Assembly: GCA_000341795.1 (NCBI GenBank)
Contig: AODO01000012.1
Span: 186,001 to 250,000 of the forward strand
Origin: Rhodococcus triatomae BKS 15-14
GTDB taxonomy: Bacteria; Actinomycetota; Actinomycetes; Mycobacteriales; Mycobacteriaceae
Length of the DNA stretch: 64,000 nt
Reading direction: 5' to 3'
Below are positions 28,471 through 36,903 of the stretch, one piece after another. The notes under the pieces were generated by a model, which had not been told where the DNA came from, did no database searches, and was given only the letters and a program-made list of their open reading frames with translations. Made by a program: the position numbers and the translations under genes. Numbering within the stretch: position 1 is the first letter of the stretch; each line of letters opens with the position of its first letter.

Positions 28471-28816
28471 GGCGGACTGCTCCGACCGAGGTCCGGCTGA
28501 TCGTTCTGTTCTCGAACGGTCGGCTCTCGACCACATGGCGTATCGCGCTCAACGGTGACCTCCCGAGGATCAGATCGTCTGCGTGTAACCGTGTTGGGTT
28601 GTTGTGCGGGGTCCGCACACGTCTGCTGTGGAGGGTAGCGAACCGAACAGTCGCTGCAGGCAGTTTGACCGGATTTGTTGAACGAGTGTCCGATCATCTC
28701 CGCGCGGATCTCGATGACGCGGCTCGCGGGGTCGCATCGGTCCTGTCGAACGGACCCGGTGCAGGGGATGTGCTCGTACGCTGCTCGGTGATGTTGTGGT
28801 CCGAGGTGAGGGTGGT
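28471..28816. other. 346-base non-coding stretch
   Basis: Less G+C-rich than its flanks, with no open frame that looks coding on either strand. A -10-like TACGCT (28777-28782) could be the promoter for the phospholipase-like gene. No tRNA, repeat or attachment site was seen. Confidence 0.4.
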
Positions 28817-29902
28817 GTGCGCGTGACGCGTGTGGTGGGCCGGCTGCTGGTGGTGTCGGCCGTCGTGGCCGCGATGTCGGCGTCGACGTCGGCTGCGGCG
28901 GACAGTGGTCCGGACGTCGGCGGACTGCGCTACGACGAGACGACCTCGGTCGGAGTTCACAACACGTACGAGAAGGCGACCTATCCCCGTCTCGTGGACG
29001 CCCTGGACGCGGGTGCCGCGTTGATCGAACTCGACGTCTGGACGAACGGCGCCGGAGCCGGTTGGCGTGTGTCGCACGAGAATCCGACGGCGAACGAGAA
29101 CAACTGCGTGGGCGATGAATCGGGCGGCGGGCGATCGGGACCGCGAGGCGGTGACCTGAGGGCTTGCCTGACAGATCTGCGCACGTGGCACGACGCGAAC
29201 CCGGCCCACCGCCCGGTGTTGGTGAAGATCGAGATGAAGGACGGGTTCGGCGCGCTGCCGGTCGCCGGTTCGTCGGGTGCGGAGGGTTCGGCCGGTGTCG
29301 CGCGCGGGCCGGCCGACTTCGACGCCCTGGTGCGGGAACGACTCGGCGACGCGGTGTACACACCGGCGGATCTGCTCGGCGACGCCGCCACCCTCGACGA
29401 CGCCGTCCGCGAACACGGCTGGCCGATGCGCGACGAGCTCGCGGGCCGGTTCCTGATCGACCTGATCCCGGGCACCGTCGAGAAGGCGAACCCCCTCGAC
29501 GACCTGTGGACGGATCGCGAGTACGCCGCCCACGTGCGTGACCTCGCCGCATCGGGTGACCTGGCGTCCGCCGTCGCGTTTCCCGCTGTGAACGGTGCCG
29601 CAGCGGGCGATCCGCGACTGCGGTACGCCGATGAATCGCTCCGGCCCTGGTTCGTGGTGTTCGACGGAGACGCATCGGCCTACATCGACGGTGACGTCGA
29701 CACCGGGTGGTACCGCGACAACAACTATCTGCTGGTGATGACCGCCGCGCACGCGGTGGCGCCGGCGATCGACGACCGCGTCCCCGATCCCGCGGCGGCA
29801 TCGGCGCGGGTCACCGAGTTGGCGGGCCGATCGGCGACAGTGATCACGTCCGATTGGGCGACGCTGCCGACGGTGTTGTCCCAGGTGGACCCGCGTCGGT
29901 GA
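28817..29902 (+). CDS. Secreted PI-PLC X-domain (calcium-dependent type) phosphodiesterase
   Basis: A 361-residue exported protein. Residues 1-30 form a signal peptide (Arg-rich start, then an Ala/Val core ending SAAAD). The catalytic half has VGVHNTYEKATYP (first active-site His), IELDVWTN (metal-binding acidic pair) and WRVSHENP (second His), followed by RPVLVKIEMKDGF. This is the arrangement of Streptomyces-type calcium-dependent PI-PLC and related phosphodiesterases. Start could be GTG 28817 or 28823; GAGGG lies just upstream. Its substrate might be a phosphoinositide or another glycerophospholipid. Confidence 0.85.
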   Translation: MRVTRVVGRLLVVSAVVAAMSASTSAAADSGPDVGGLRYDETTSVGVHNTYEKATYPRLVDALDAGAALIELDVWTNGAGAGWRVSHENPTANENNCVGDESGGGRSGPRGGDLRACLTDLRTWHDANPAHRPVLVKIEMKDGFGALPVAGSSGAEGSAGVARGPADFDALVRERLGDAVYTPADLLGDAATLDDAVREHGWPMRDELAGRFLIDLIPGTVEKANPLDDLWTDREYAAHVRDLAASGDLASAVAFPAVNGAAAGDPRLRYADESLRPWFVVFDGDASAYIDGDVDTGWYRDNNYLLVMTAAHAVAPAIDDRVPDPAAASARVTELAGRSATVITSDWATLPTVLSQVDPRR

Positions 29903-29942
29903 TCGTCGGGGCCGCCCACCGTGATGCCCGCGTTCGACCCCG

Positions 29943-30593
29943 TCACCCCGACACGCTGACGGTTGTGCCGATCCAGTCGTCGCGGCGCAACGCGTCGGCA
30001 TGCACCCGTCCCACCTGCCCACGCGTGACCTGGAGACCCTCGATCCGGTCGTGCACGTCGACGTGGGCCGGTGCCTCCTCGTCGGATGATCCGTCGGTCA
30101 GGGAGACCGGCCGGATGATCGTCCAGTCCAGATCGCTGCCCCGGACAACGGTTTCCTGCGCCTCGCTGTCGGCGAGCTGCGGGGCCAGCACCAGCCGGAA
30201 GAACAGCTTCAGCGGCAGTGACAGCCGCCCGAAGGTGTCGCCGAGACCGTAGGTGGTCTGGACGACGATCCTGCGGATCCCGGTGGCCCGCATCGCGTCG
30301 ACCACCCGTCGCGTGCCCTCGGAGCGCACGTCGAGCGGTGTCCGTGCTCGTCCGAACAGTCGCACGCCGAACGGATTGTCCGAGATGCCGAGGACCACGA
30401 CGACAGCCTCCTGTCCGACCATCGCCTTCGCGAGCGCATCCGGGTCGAACACGTCCCCGGTGACCGTGTGGACGTTCTCGGTTTGCGTCGCCGCAGTGCG
30501 TGCGAACGCCGTCACCTCGTGGCCGTCCCGAACCAGCGCGGTGACGGCGGCAGCGCCGGTACCCCTGCTCGCTCCCACTACCAAGACCTTCAT
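29943..30593 (-). CDS. NAD(P)H-binding (NmrA/atypical SDR) protein
   Basis: A 216-residue Rossmann protein of the NAD(P)-binding_10 kind. The dinucleotide motif is VLVVGASRGTGAAAV at residues 3-17. TGDVFDPDALAKAM and IVVQTTYGLGDTF follow the atypical SDR pattern and there is no YxxxK pair. The start at 30593 has GAGGGAG eight bases upstream. It diverges from an AraC regulator across about 130 bases, so the two are probably a regulator-target pair. Substrate unknown. Confidence 0.87.
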   Translation of the reverse strand: MKVLVVGASRGTGAAAVTALVRDGHEVTAFARTAATQTENVHTVTGDVFDPDALAKAMVGQEAVVVVLGISDNPFGVRLFGRARTPLDVRSEGTRRVVDAMRATGIRRIVVQTTYGLGDTFGRLSLPLKLFFRLVLAPQLADSEAQETVVRGSDLDWTIIRPVSLTDGSSDEEAPAHVDVHDRIEGLQVTRGQVGRVHADALRRDDWIGTTVSVSG

Positions 30594-30725
30594 GTCGTCC
30601 ACTCCCTCGTCTTCGCTGCCCGGTCTCTCCGGGTGCTTCCAGACTCGCCCCCACGACAAGTACGATCAATGCCAATCAGGCTCGACTCATTGCTCGATCG
30701 TCCACGCGATGGAAGGCTGGGACAC

Positions 30726-31685
30726 ATGCGCACCGACCTGCTCACCGCCGCGCTCCAGGACTTCGGTATGACCGGGGTGTTCTACGCGGTGTCCGACCTG
30801 GCGGCGCCGTGGGGCATCGACATGCCGCCGATCCCGGGGACGATGATCTTCCACCTCGTCACGGAGGGCTCGGCGGTGGTCGTGGTCGACGGCGTGGAGT
30901 GTCGCCTCGAACCGGGAGACGTCGCGCTCGTGCCCCGCGGCACCGGCCACCTGCTGGCGGACGGGGCCGACACTCCCGGCGCCCCGCTGTTCGACCTGCC
31001 GCGGGAGGAGCTCACCGACCGCTACGAACGGATCCGCATCGACGGCGGTGGTGCGCAATGCCGGCTCGTGTGTGGCGCGGTGTCGTTCTCCGGGCTCGGG
31101 GTCGCGCGCCTGGTACGGGCACTGCCCCCGGTGCTCGTCACCGCCGGGGCGGACGCGCGGTGGCAACGCGCGGCGCTGGACGTCATCGCCGCCGAGTCGA
31201 TCTCACCGCGCCCCGGCAGCGACGTCGTGACGGCCCGCCTCGCGGACGTCCTGGTGGTCCAGACGATCCGGTCGTGGCTGGAAGAGTCGGCGCCGCAACG
31301 CGGCTGGATCGCCGCGGTGCGTGATCCGGCCGTCGGCGCGGCGCTCGCGGCCTTTCACGCCGAACCCGACCGGGCGTGGACGGTGGAGTCGCTGGCGAAG
31401 GCGGCGGGCATGTCCCGGTCGGCGTTCGCGGTCCGGTTCACCGACCTCGTGGACGAGCCGGTGATGGCCTACGTGACGTCGTGGCGGATGGATCTCGCGG
31501 CCCGGCTCGTTCGCGGTGGGGGACTGTCGCTCGGCCGGATCGCCGCGCGCGTCGGTTACCGCTCCGAGGCGGCGTTCAACCGGGCCTTCCGGCGGTGGCA
31601 CGGCTGCACTCCCGGAGCATTCGCGCGGCGCGGGCCCATCTTCCGGGAGCAGGCCGGTGTCGACGTGACCGTGGTGACCGGGTAG
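30726..31685 (+). CDS. AraC family transcriptional regulator with N-terminal cupin
   Basis: A 319-residue protein. Residues 1-170 form a cupin_6-like ligand domain (IFHLVTEGSAVVVVDG, LEPGDVALVPRGTGH). Residues 200-300 hold two helix-turn-helix units: VESLAKAAGMSRSAFAVRF and LGRIAARVGYRSEAAFNRAF. Relatives commonly control genes for adjacent oxidoreductases, here the divergent NAD(P)-binding protein. The shared upstream region holds an imperfect dyad near 30662-30697 (ACGATC-AATG facing CATTG-CGATCGT), a candidate operator. Confidence 0.9.
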   Translation: MRTDLLTAALQDFGMTGVFYAVSDLAAPWGIDMPPIPGTMIFHLVTEGSAVVVVDGVECRLEPGDVALVPRGTGHLLADGADTPGAPLFDLPREELTDRYERIRIDGGGAQCRLVCGAVSFSGLGVARLVRALPPVLVTAGADARWQRAALDVIAAESISPRPGSDVVTARLADVLVVQTIRSWLEESAPQRGWIAAVRDPAVGAALAAFHAEPDRAWTVESLAKAAGMSRSAFAVRFTDLVDEPVMAYVTSWRMDLAARLVRGGGLSLGRIAARVGYRSEAAFNRAFRRWHGCTPGAFARRGPIFREQAGVDVTVVTG

Positions 31686-31774
31686 ATCGGCGTCCGCCCG
31701 CCGCGGCCCGGGCGGCGACGTCGTCGAGGCCGGTGGCCGTCGCCTTCGTCGTGGCCTACATGCTGACGGGCGGA

Positions 31775-32536
31775 TCAGGTGATGGTGAATCCACCGTCGA
31801 CGGCGATGGTCTGGCCGGTCACGTAGCCGGCAGCATCCGAAGCGAGCCACACCAGGGTGGCTGCCAGTTCGGCCGGATCGCCCGTGCGGCCCAACACGAT
31901 CCGCGCCGACTGGCTCTCCAGATAGCCGTCCGCGTACTGATCGGTCATCTCGGACTCGAAGAACCCGGGCGCGAGGGCGTTGACGCGGATTCCCTTGCGT
32001 GCACCCCACTGTTGCGCCAGGTCCCGGGTGAGTCCGACGATCGCCGCCTTGCTCGCGCTGTACGCGGCCTGCGGCAACTGGGCCGTGGTCAGGCCCAGGA
32101 TGCTGGCGATGTTCACGATCGAGCTGCCGGGCTGCATCACGCGGCCACACGCCTGCGCCGCCCAGTAGGAGCCGTTCAGGTTGATGTCGACGACCGAACG
32201 GAACTGCTCGGGGGTCTCGCGCGTCGCGGGAACGGCGGTGCCGATGCCTGCGTTGTTCACCAGGACGTCCACGCGGCCGAACTCGGCGGTTGCGGCGTCA
32301 ACCATGGCGTGACACTGCTCCGGTGAGGTGACGTCGGTGGCGACGGTGAGTGCTCGGCGGCCGGCCGCCCGGACCAGACCCGCGGTGTCCTCGAGACGAT
32401 CCGCCCGGCGTGCCGCGAGAACGACGTCTGCGCCCGCCTCCGCACAGGCCTGCGCGAACGCGACACCCAGGCCGGAGGATGCACCGGTCACCACGACGAC
32501 CTTGTCGTCGAGACGGAACTTGTCGAGCACGGACAT
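31775..32536 (-). CDS. Short-chain dehydrogenase/reductase
   Basis: A 253-residue classical SDR. The cofactor motif is TGASSGLG (residues 18-25), NNAG is near 95, and the catalytic Ser and Tyr-x-x-x-Lys are in NIASILG and AYSASKAAI. The C-terminus has the usual GQTIAVDGG. AGAAGG lies seven bases before ATG 32536. It is convergent with the AraC gene. The likely coenzyme is NAD(H) or NADP(H); the R-R-A-D-R stretch after beta-2 favours NADP. Substrate unknown. Confidence 0.92.
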   Translation of the reverse strand: MSVLDKFRLDDKVVVVTGASSGLGVAFAQACAEAGADVVLAARRADRLEDTAGLVRAAGRRALTVATDVTSPEQCHAMVDAATAEFGRVDVLVNNAGIGTAVPATRETPEQFRSVVDINLNGSYWAAQACGRVMQPGSSIVNIASILGLTTAQLPQAAYSASKAAIVGLTRDLAQQWGARKGIRVNALAPGFFESEMTDQYADGYLESQSARIVLGRTGDPAELAATLVWLASDAAGYVTGQTIAVDGGFTIT

Positions 32537-32848
32537 GCGGCCACCTTCTCTTGTGTGTGAGGTCGACGTCGGGTGACGTCGCCTCGCTCCGCCGGTGGGG
32601 CGGACGAACTCGGTTCGGCTCACTATTGCACTTCGGGCGGAGCCCCGGCCCCTCACGTCGTCCGCTCGTCGACACGCCCGCCGGTGAGACGGACCGTGAT
32701 GCGATCGTCGCAGATCGGACGGGGCGGGGTCACCGCCGCGGCACGTCCGTGACTTACGGGACCCTGCAGGGGGCCGTTTCGATGCGTTAGCGTTATGCGT
32801 CACCGAAAATCGGTGGCATACCGTTCGACAGAGATTGAGGAGCATTTC
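32537..32848. other. 312-base divergent intergenic region
   Basis: Lies between the SDR gene (leftward) and the 32-residue peptide gene (rightward), so it should hold both promoters. A perfect small dyad, CACCGA-AAA-TCGGTG (32801-32815), sits 33 bases upstream of the peptide start and could be an operator or a 5' UTR hairpin. A minus-strand AATAGT, inside the plus-strand CACTATTGCAC at 32622-32632, is a candidate SDR -10. No other gene is seen. Confidence 0.45.
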
Positions 32849-32947
32849 ATGGGCAGCATCGAAGAGATCTTCGCTTCCGTCGCAGACATCCTGGGGGGCC
32901 TCGGCCTCGGTTCGAGCGAAGGCGAAGGCGAAGTCACCCCGACGTAG
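32849..32947 (+). CDS. 32-residue acidic amphipathic peptide
   Basis: A very short gene with strong expression signals. GAGGAG lies six bases before the ATG, codons have G/C third positions, and a perfect 13-base-pair terminator follows twelve bases after the stop. Residues 2-21 form an amphipathic helix: Ile4, Ile7, Phe8, Val11, Ile14, Leu15 and Leu18 fall on one face, with Glu5, Glu6, Ser10 and Asp13 opposite. The tail is Glu/Gly-rich and ends TPT. There is no signal peptide. Size, acidity and helix recall the PorA/PorH channel peptides of mycolate-containing bacteria, but there is no sequence identity I can claim. Confidence 0.65.
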   Translation: MGSIEEIFASVADILGGLGLGSSEGEGEVTPT

Positions 32948-32959
32948 TCCGTGCTACTC

Positions 32960-33001
32960 GACGCGACCCCCACCGCTCACCCGAGCGATGGGGGTCGCGT
33001 C
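32960..33001 (+). terminator. Strong terminator after the 32-residue peptide gene
   Basis: GACGCGACCCCCA (32960-32972) pairs perfectly with TGGGGGTCGCGTC (32989-33001). The loop can form a further CGCTC/GAGCG stem. It also lies just past the end of the convergent SGNH gene (33010), so it may serve both. Confidence 0.85.
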
Positions 33002-33009
33002 GTCTTCGC

Positions 33010-33885
33010 TCAGCCGACCGCGGCGAGAACGGCGTCCGCCATCGCCTGTTCCCCGGCCGCGTTCGGGTGCACCGGAACGGGTTGCAGCGCACCGATCATC
33101 GGCTCGATCCACCGCTGCTCCGGTGACTGGCATCCGTCGCGCCCGACCGAGGACTGCGCCATGTCCACGAACCGGGTTCCCGTTTCCGCCGCCGCCCGCG
33201 CGACGGCGTCGTTCAACGTTGCCTGCAGGCTGTGCAGATACGGCACGTCACCCGCGGCGAGCGGCATCTGCGGAACACAACTGCCCGACGGCGGCAGCAA
33301 CCACGGATAGCCGACGATCGCGACCTCGGCGTGCGGGGCGCGGGCACGGACGTCGCGCAGCACCTGCAGCAGGGCCGGATACGTCTGCGTGCGCACCTCG
33401 TCGGCGAGACTGTCACCGTACTGTTCCCGGCACGGATTCCAGGCACCGAGCCGGGCGACGGCGGCACCGATGCAGCGGGCCATGGCCATGGCGAACGTGT
33501 TGTTGTTGTTTCCGCCGATCGTCATCGTGACGAGGTCCGTCGACTCGGTGAGCGCGTCGAGCTGAGGAGCGAGGCCCGGGTACTGCGCACGGTAGTAGTC
33601 GTCCGTCTTGGCGCCACCACAACTGACGTCCGTCAGCGCATAGCCCCGGCTCGCGGCGACCACGTGCGCGAAGTTCCGTTCGGAGCGACTGCAATTCGGA
33701 TGGGACCCGGGAACAGTCGGTTGCACTCCGGCTCCGGCGCTGAAGCTGTCACCGAGGTTGACGTACTCGACCGGTTCCTGTGCCGATGCGCCGGCCACGG
33801 CCAGGGTCGACGCGGCTGCCACGACCGCGGCCACCGTGGCGGCCCGGAGCCGCGTACTTGCTCGCACCTTCGAGTACATGCCCAC
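33010..33885 (-). CDS. Secreted SGNH/GDSL-type lipase or esterase
   Basis: A 291-residue exported hydrolase. The signal peptide covers about residues 1-36, ending AGASAQE. The SGNH blocks are visible: nucleophile Ser in NLGDSFSAGAG, Gly block, Asn in TIGGNNNN, and His in PVHPNAAGEQ. Six cysteines in the mature region fit the disulfide-stabilised Streptomyces/Rhodococcus type. GTG 33885 (GGAG ten bases upstream) and ATG 33879 are both possible starts. A small secreted peptide gene lies 66 bases upstream on the same strand. The natural substrate is unknown. Confidence 0.9.
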   Translation of the reverse strand: MGMYSKVRASTRLRAATVAAVVAAASTLAVAGASAQEPVEYVNLGDSFSAGAGVQPTVPGSHPNCSRSERNFAHVVAASRGYALTDVSCGGAKTDDYYRAQYPGLAPQLDALTESTDLVTMTIGGNNNNTFAMAMARCIGAAVARLGAWNPCREQYGDSLADEVRTQTYPALLQVLRDVRARAPHAEVAIVGYPWLLPPSGSCVPQMPLAAGDVPYLHSLQATLNDAVARAAAETGTRFVDMAQSSVGRDGCQSPEQRWIEPMIGALQPVPVHPNAAGEQAMADAVLAAVG

Positions 33886-33951
33886 GACCGCGACTCCTCG
33901 CCGATCCGCGAGGGGCCCCCGCCACCTCGATTGGGCAGGAATCTAGCAGGA

Positions 33952-34179
33952 TCAGGCCACGCAGATCGGGAAAATGACGTTGGGTCCGAACAACGGAATG
34001 ATCCCGACGGGTGCACAGGCGAGAAGTGCGCCGAGCGGATTCTGGTTCTGGCCGATGAGCACCACCGGATGAACGGGGTCCGCGGCCGAGGGGTCGGCGG
34101 CGGCGCCGGCTGAGCCGAGCAGCAACAGCGGCGGCAGGGCAGCGGCCGCGATCGCGGCGCGCAGTGCAACGGTTCTCAT
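33952..34179 (-). CDS. Small secreted peptide with two C-terminal cysteines
   Basis: A 75-residue protein. Residues 1-28 are a clear signal peptide (MRTVALRAA, Leu-rich core, AGAAAD). The mature part of about 47 residues is hydrophobic and Pro/Asn-rich, with cysteines in LLACAPVG and in the last four residues (ICVA), which could form a disulfide. It precedes the SGNH esterase on the same strand and may be co-transcribed with it. I recognise no family. The signal peptide and codon use support a real gene. Confidence 0.7.
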   Translation of the reverse strand: MRTVALRAAIAAAALPPLLLLGSAGAAADPSAADPVHPVVLIGQNQNPLGALLACAPVGIIPLFGPNVIFPICVA

Positions 34180-34270
34180 GACGGATCACGACCACTTCGT
34201 CGACAGGAGGTCCCTTCACGGTGCGCTCTGACGAAGCGGGAAGCAAGGGGGCCGCGGGCGGCGACTCGTG

Positions 34271-35443
34271 TCACTGCTCCGGCAGGAATGATCCGGACGG
34301 TGTGAGCGGCTGATTGAGGCGCGGCGCGTACTGGTCGAAGTAGACGCGGGCGATCAGGTCCCGACGACTGCGCACCCCGGCCTTGTCGAAGATCGACTTC
34401 AGGTGGTCCTGCACCGTGTAGGCGGACAGGTGCAGCGCGGCGGCGATGTCCTTCGTCGCCACCCCCTGCAACACCATCTGGGCCACGTCTCGCTCACGTG
34501 CGGTGAGACCGAACGCCTCGACGACGATCGGCACGATGTCCGGCGGACGGGCCTCCTCGATCGTCACCACGACCTCGCCGACCCGCCCGTCGCTCGACGA
34601 CAGCGGCGACGCGTTGATCACCAACCACATCCCGGACCGTCCTCGAACGCGCAGGCGCGGCGGCAGTTGGGAGTCCCCGCGGCCGTAGCGGCGCGCGGCG
34701 CCGATCAGGGAGTAGATCGGATTGACGGCGGCGCCGCTGTTGGCGCCCGCGGTCAGGTCGTCGATGCGGTCCTGGCTGCCCGCGCTCATCTGCACGATCT
34801 CGTCGTTGCGGTCGACGATGAGCACAGCAGGCCCGGTCGGCGTCGCCTGCGGTTCGGCGACGACCGTGCACAGCAGTCCCGACCGGACCCCGTGTGCCAG
34901 CGTCCGCGACAGGGTGCCGAGGAACTCCACCTCGTCGTCGTCGAACGGGCGACAGCCCGTTCCGGCGCGGAAGAACGAGATCCCACCCCAGACGTGGCCA
35001 CCGTCGCGCAGGATCAGGCGGGCCTCGTCGTGGAAGGCGTACTCGGGGATCATCAGCTCGTTCATCCGATCGGACGCCCGGGGCTCGCCGCGGGTCGCCA
35101 CGTGCAGGCCGACCGCGTCGACACCGTGCGCAGCCATCTCCCGGAACGCCGTCTCCTCGTCCCGGCCGTACTCCAGCAGTCCCCACTGGGCGTCCTTGTG
35201 GTCCTGGCCGAGCAGACATCCGTACTTGCGTGCGGAGGTCAGCAACAGTGAACTCGGGTCGAGGCCCGCGACGCAGATGGCGTCGTTCGGGACGGCACGG
35301 CTGATCGACTCGACGGCCTCGGCGAAGAAGTCGTCCAGTCCGAGACCCGCGTGTGCGACCACGTCGAGGTCTCGGCGAACACGCTCGGCAGTCAAGCTCG
35401 GCATCATCGTCCCAGTGTGGAACCGTGCAGGTCGGCTGTCCAT
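34271..35443 (-). CDS. LuxR family regulator with GAF-like sensor
   Basis: A 390-residue protein. The N-terminal half (about residues 20-300) is a GAF/PAS-like sensory region without a kinase or receiver. The C-terminal HTH is LTARERDVAQMVLQGVATKDIAAAL followed by YTVQDHLKSIFDKAGV. It follows an FAD oxidoreductase gene and a ridA-like gene on the same strand with a 27-base gap. An inverted repeat directly upstream of its start (35444-35457) recurs upstream of ridA, suggesting autoregulation and control of the operon. Starts at 35443, 35407 or 35404 are possible. Confidence 0.87.
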   Translation of the reverse strand: MDSRPARFHTGTMMPSLTAERVRRDLDVVAHAGLGLDDFFAEAVESISRAVPNDAICVAGLDPSSLLLTSARKYGCLLGQDHKDAQWGLLEYGRDEETAFREMAAHGVDAVGLHVATRGEPRASDRMNELMIPEYAFHDEARLILRDGGHVWGGISFFRAGTGCRPFDDDEVEFLGTLSRTLAHGVRSGLLCTVVAEPQATPTGPAVLIVDRNDEIVQMSAGSQDRIDDLTAGANSGAAVNPIYSLIGAARRYGRGDSQLPPRLRVRGRSGMWLVINASPLSSSDGRVGEVVVTIEEARPPDIVPIVVEAFGLTARERDVAQMVLQGVATKDIAAALHLSAYTVQDHLKSIFDKAGVRSRRDLIARVYFDQYAPRLNQPLTPSGSFLPEQ

Positions 35444-35457
35444 CCCAGAATGTTGGG
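35444..35457. promoter_or_regulatory. Inverted repeat, LuxR operator candidate (site 2)
   Basis: CCCAGAATGTTGGG, directly upstream of the luxR-type start. It matches 12 of 14 positions of the site at 37406-37419 upstream of the ridA-like gene. Confidence 0.5.
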
Positions 35458-35470
35458 GTGGCCCGGTCGG

Positions 35471-36850
35471 TCATTCCAGCTGGTCGGACCCCGTCGGGGA
35501 GAACGTTCCGGTGGGGTCGTACCGGCGGCGGATCTCGGACAGGCGGGCACGCGTCTCGGCGGGCCACAGGGCCGCCCGTTCCGCCGCCGGCAGGCCGCAG
35601 AAGCCGAGCAGCGCCCCGGATGTCCACGGCGCCACGGCTGTCGTCAGCGCGCGCAGGTGCGAGTCGACCTGATCGCCCAGAGGTCCCGCGCAGACTCCGA
35701 TGCCGGTGACCGCGAACTCGGCATCGCGGCCGGTCACCGCATTCGCCGGCCCCTGCGTCCGGCGTAGTGCGCCACCGAGGAGCCGGATCTCGACGATCGC
35801 CAGCGGACTGTCGACCGCAGGCCCGGCGACGGCGATCATCGCGTCCACCGCCTCCGCGGGGAGCGCGGACAGCGTCGCACCCCGGTCGACGGCGGGCAAC
35901 GGGCCGGGCGGGTCCATGTGCACGGCGTCGAGGGCGGCGACCGGCACGGCGCCGATCGTGTCGAGCAGGACCTGCCCGGCGTTGCGCATCGGAGCCAGCA
36001 GCGACTCGGCTCGGCCGGGGTCACCGGTGTGAGTGAAGCGCAGGTGCACCACGGTTCGACCCTGCAGCGGTGGCGGCAGGTTCGGCTCCGGTGGCAGGCG
36101 GGTGACGGCCACGGACGTGCCTGCCTCCTCGGGCAGCATCGGTGCCCACGATCGCCACGCGTGCAGGACATCCGATGCACTGTCACCGGCGAAGAAGATT
36201 CCGCCGCCGTGGACCGTCGCGAGCTCGACGAGCCCGATCTCGATCGTGGTCACGATGCCGAGGCCGTCGCGGCCACCGAGCAACGCCCAGAACAGGTCCG
36301 GGTGGGTGGTGGAATCCACCGCGCGGACCTGTCCGTCGGCGGTGACGAGTTCGAGTGAGCGCACTTGATCTGCGGCATAGCCGAATTCGCGTCCGAGCGG
36401 ACTCAGGCCGCCGCCGAGGGTGTAGCCGACGACGCCGACACCGGACGAGGAGCCGACCAGCCCGGTGAGACCGTGCGGCGCGGTGACGGCCGTGACGTCA
36501 CGCCAGCGGGCACCCGCGCCCACCCGTGCCGTCCGGGCGACCGGGTCGACGGCGACGTCGTTCATGCGGGCCGTGGTGACGATCAAGCGGCCGTGTCCCT
36601 CCGGGATCGCGCCGTGGCCGGTGGCGCGGACCCCGACTCGCAGGCCGTGGGTGCGGGCGTAGCGGATCGCGGCGGCGACGTCGGCGGCGCAGGTGGCACC
36701 GACGACGATCGTGGCATCGGGGGTGCACGCGACGTTGAAGCCGGCCAGTTCGGCGCCGAAGCCGGCGTCGCCCGGCACGAGGACCGGCCCGGCGACGGAT
36801 GAGCGGAGCTGATCGGTGGACGGAGACTGCGGTTGCGTGGTGATCGACAT
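35471..36850 (-). CDS. FAD-binding oxidoreductase (BBE/GlcD type)
   Basis: A 459-residue flavoprotein. The PP-loop FAD-binding domain spans residues 35-205: VGVRATGHGAIPEGHG, with a histidine at the usual covalent attachment place, and GVVGYTLGGGLSPLGREFG. The C-terminus has the berberine-bridge-like ending RRRYDPTGTF. GGAG lies five bases before ATG 36850. It is the middle gene of a ridA-FAD-luxR run. Family members oxidise alcohols, sugars or amines. The neighbour RidA could fit with an imine or enamine product, but that is inference. Confidence 0.88.
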   Translation of the reverse strand: MSITTQPQSPSTDQLRSSVAGPVLVPGDAGFGAELAGFNVACTPDATIVVGATCAADVAAAIRYARTHGLRVGVRATGHGAIPEGHGRLIVTTARMNDVAVDPVARTARVGAGARWRDVTAVTAPHGLTGLVGSSSGVGVVGYTLGGGLSPLGREFGYAADQVRSLELVTADGQVRAVDSTTHPDLFWALLGGRDGLGIVTTIEIGLVELATVHGGGIFFAGDSASDVLHAWRSWAPMLPEEAGTSVAVTRLPPEPNLPPPLQGRTVVHLRFTHTGDPGRAESLLAPMRNAGQVLLDTIGAVPVAALDAVHMDPPGPLPAVDRGATLSALPAEAVDAMIAVAGPAVDSPLAIVEIRLLGGALRRTQGPANAVTGRDAEFAVTGIGVCAGPLGDQVDSHLRALTTAVAPWTSGALLGFCGLPAAERAALWPAETRARLSEIRRRYDPTGTFSPTGSDQLE

Positions 36851-36903
36851 GGGTGCTCCTCGGAGAATCGACTGTCGGGGGAACGGATGGGTGTCGGGGA
36901 CGG

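Noticed and set aside
28471-28816. Attachment site or genomic island border near the small RHH-like gene
   Set aside because: No tRNA, integrase or direct repeats were found; the lower G+C content alone is not enough.
31695-31714. CGCCCG/CGGGCG hairpin after the araC-type gene
   Set aside because: Six base pairs in very G+C-rich DNA are easily found by chance; too weak to call a terminator with confidence.
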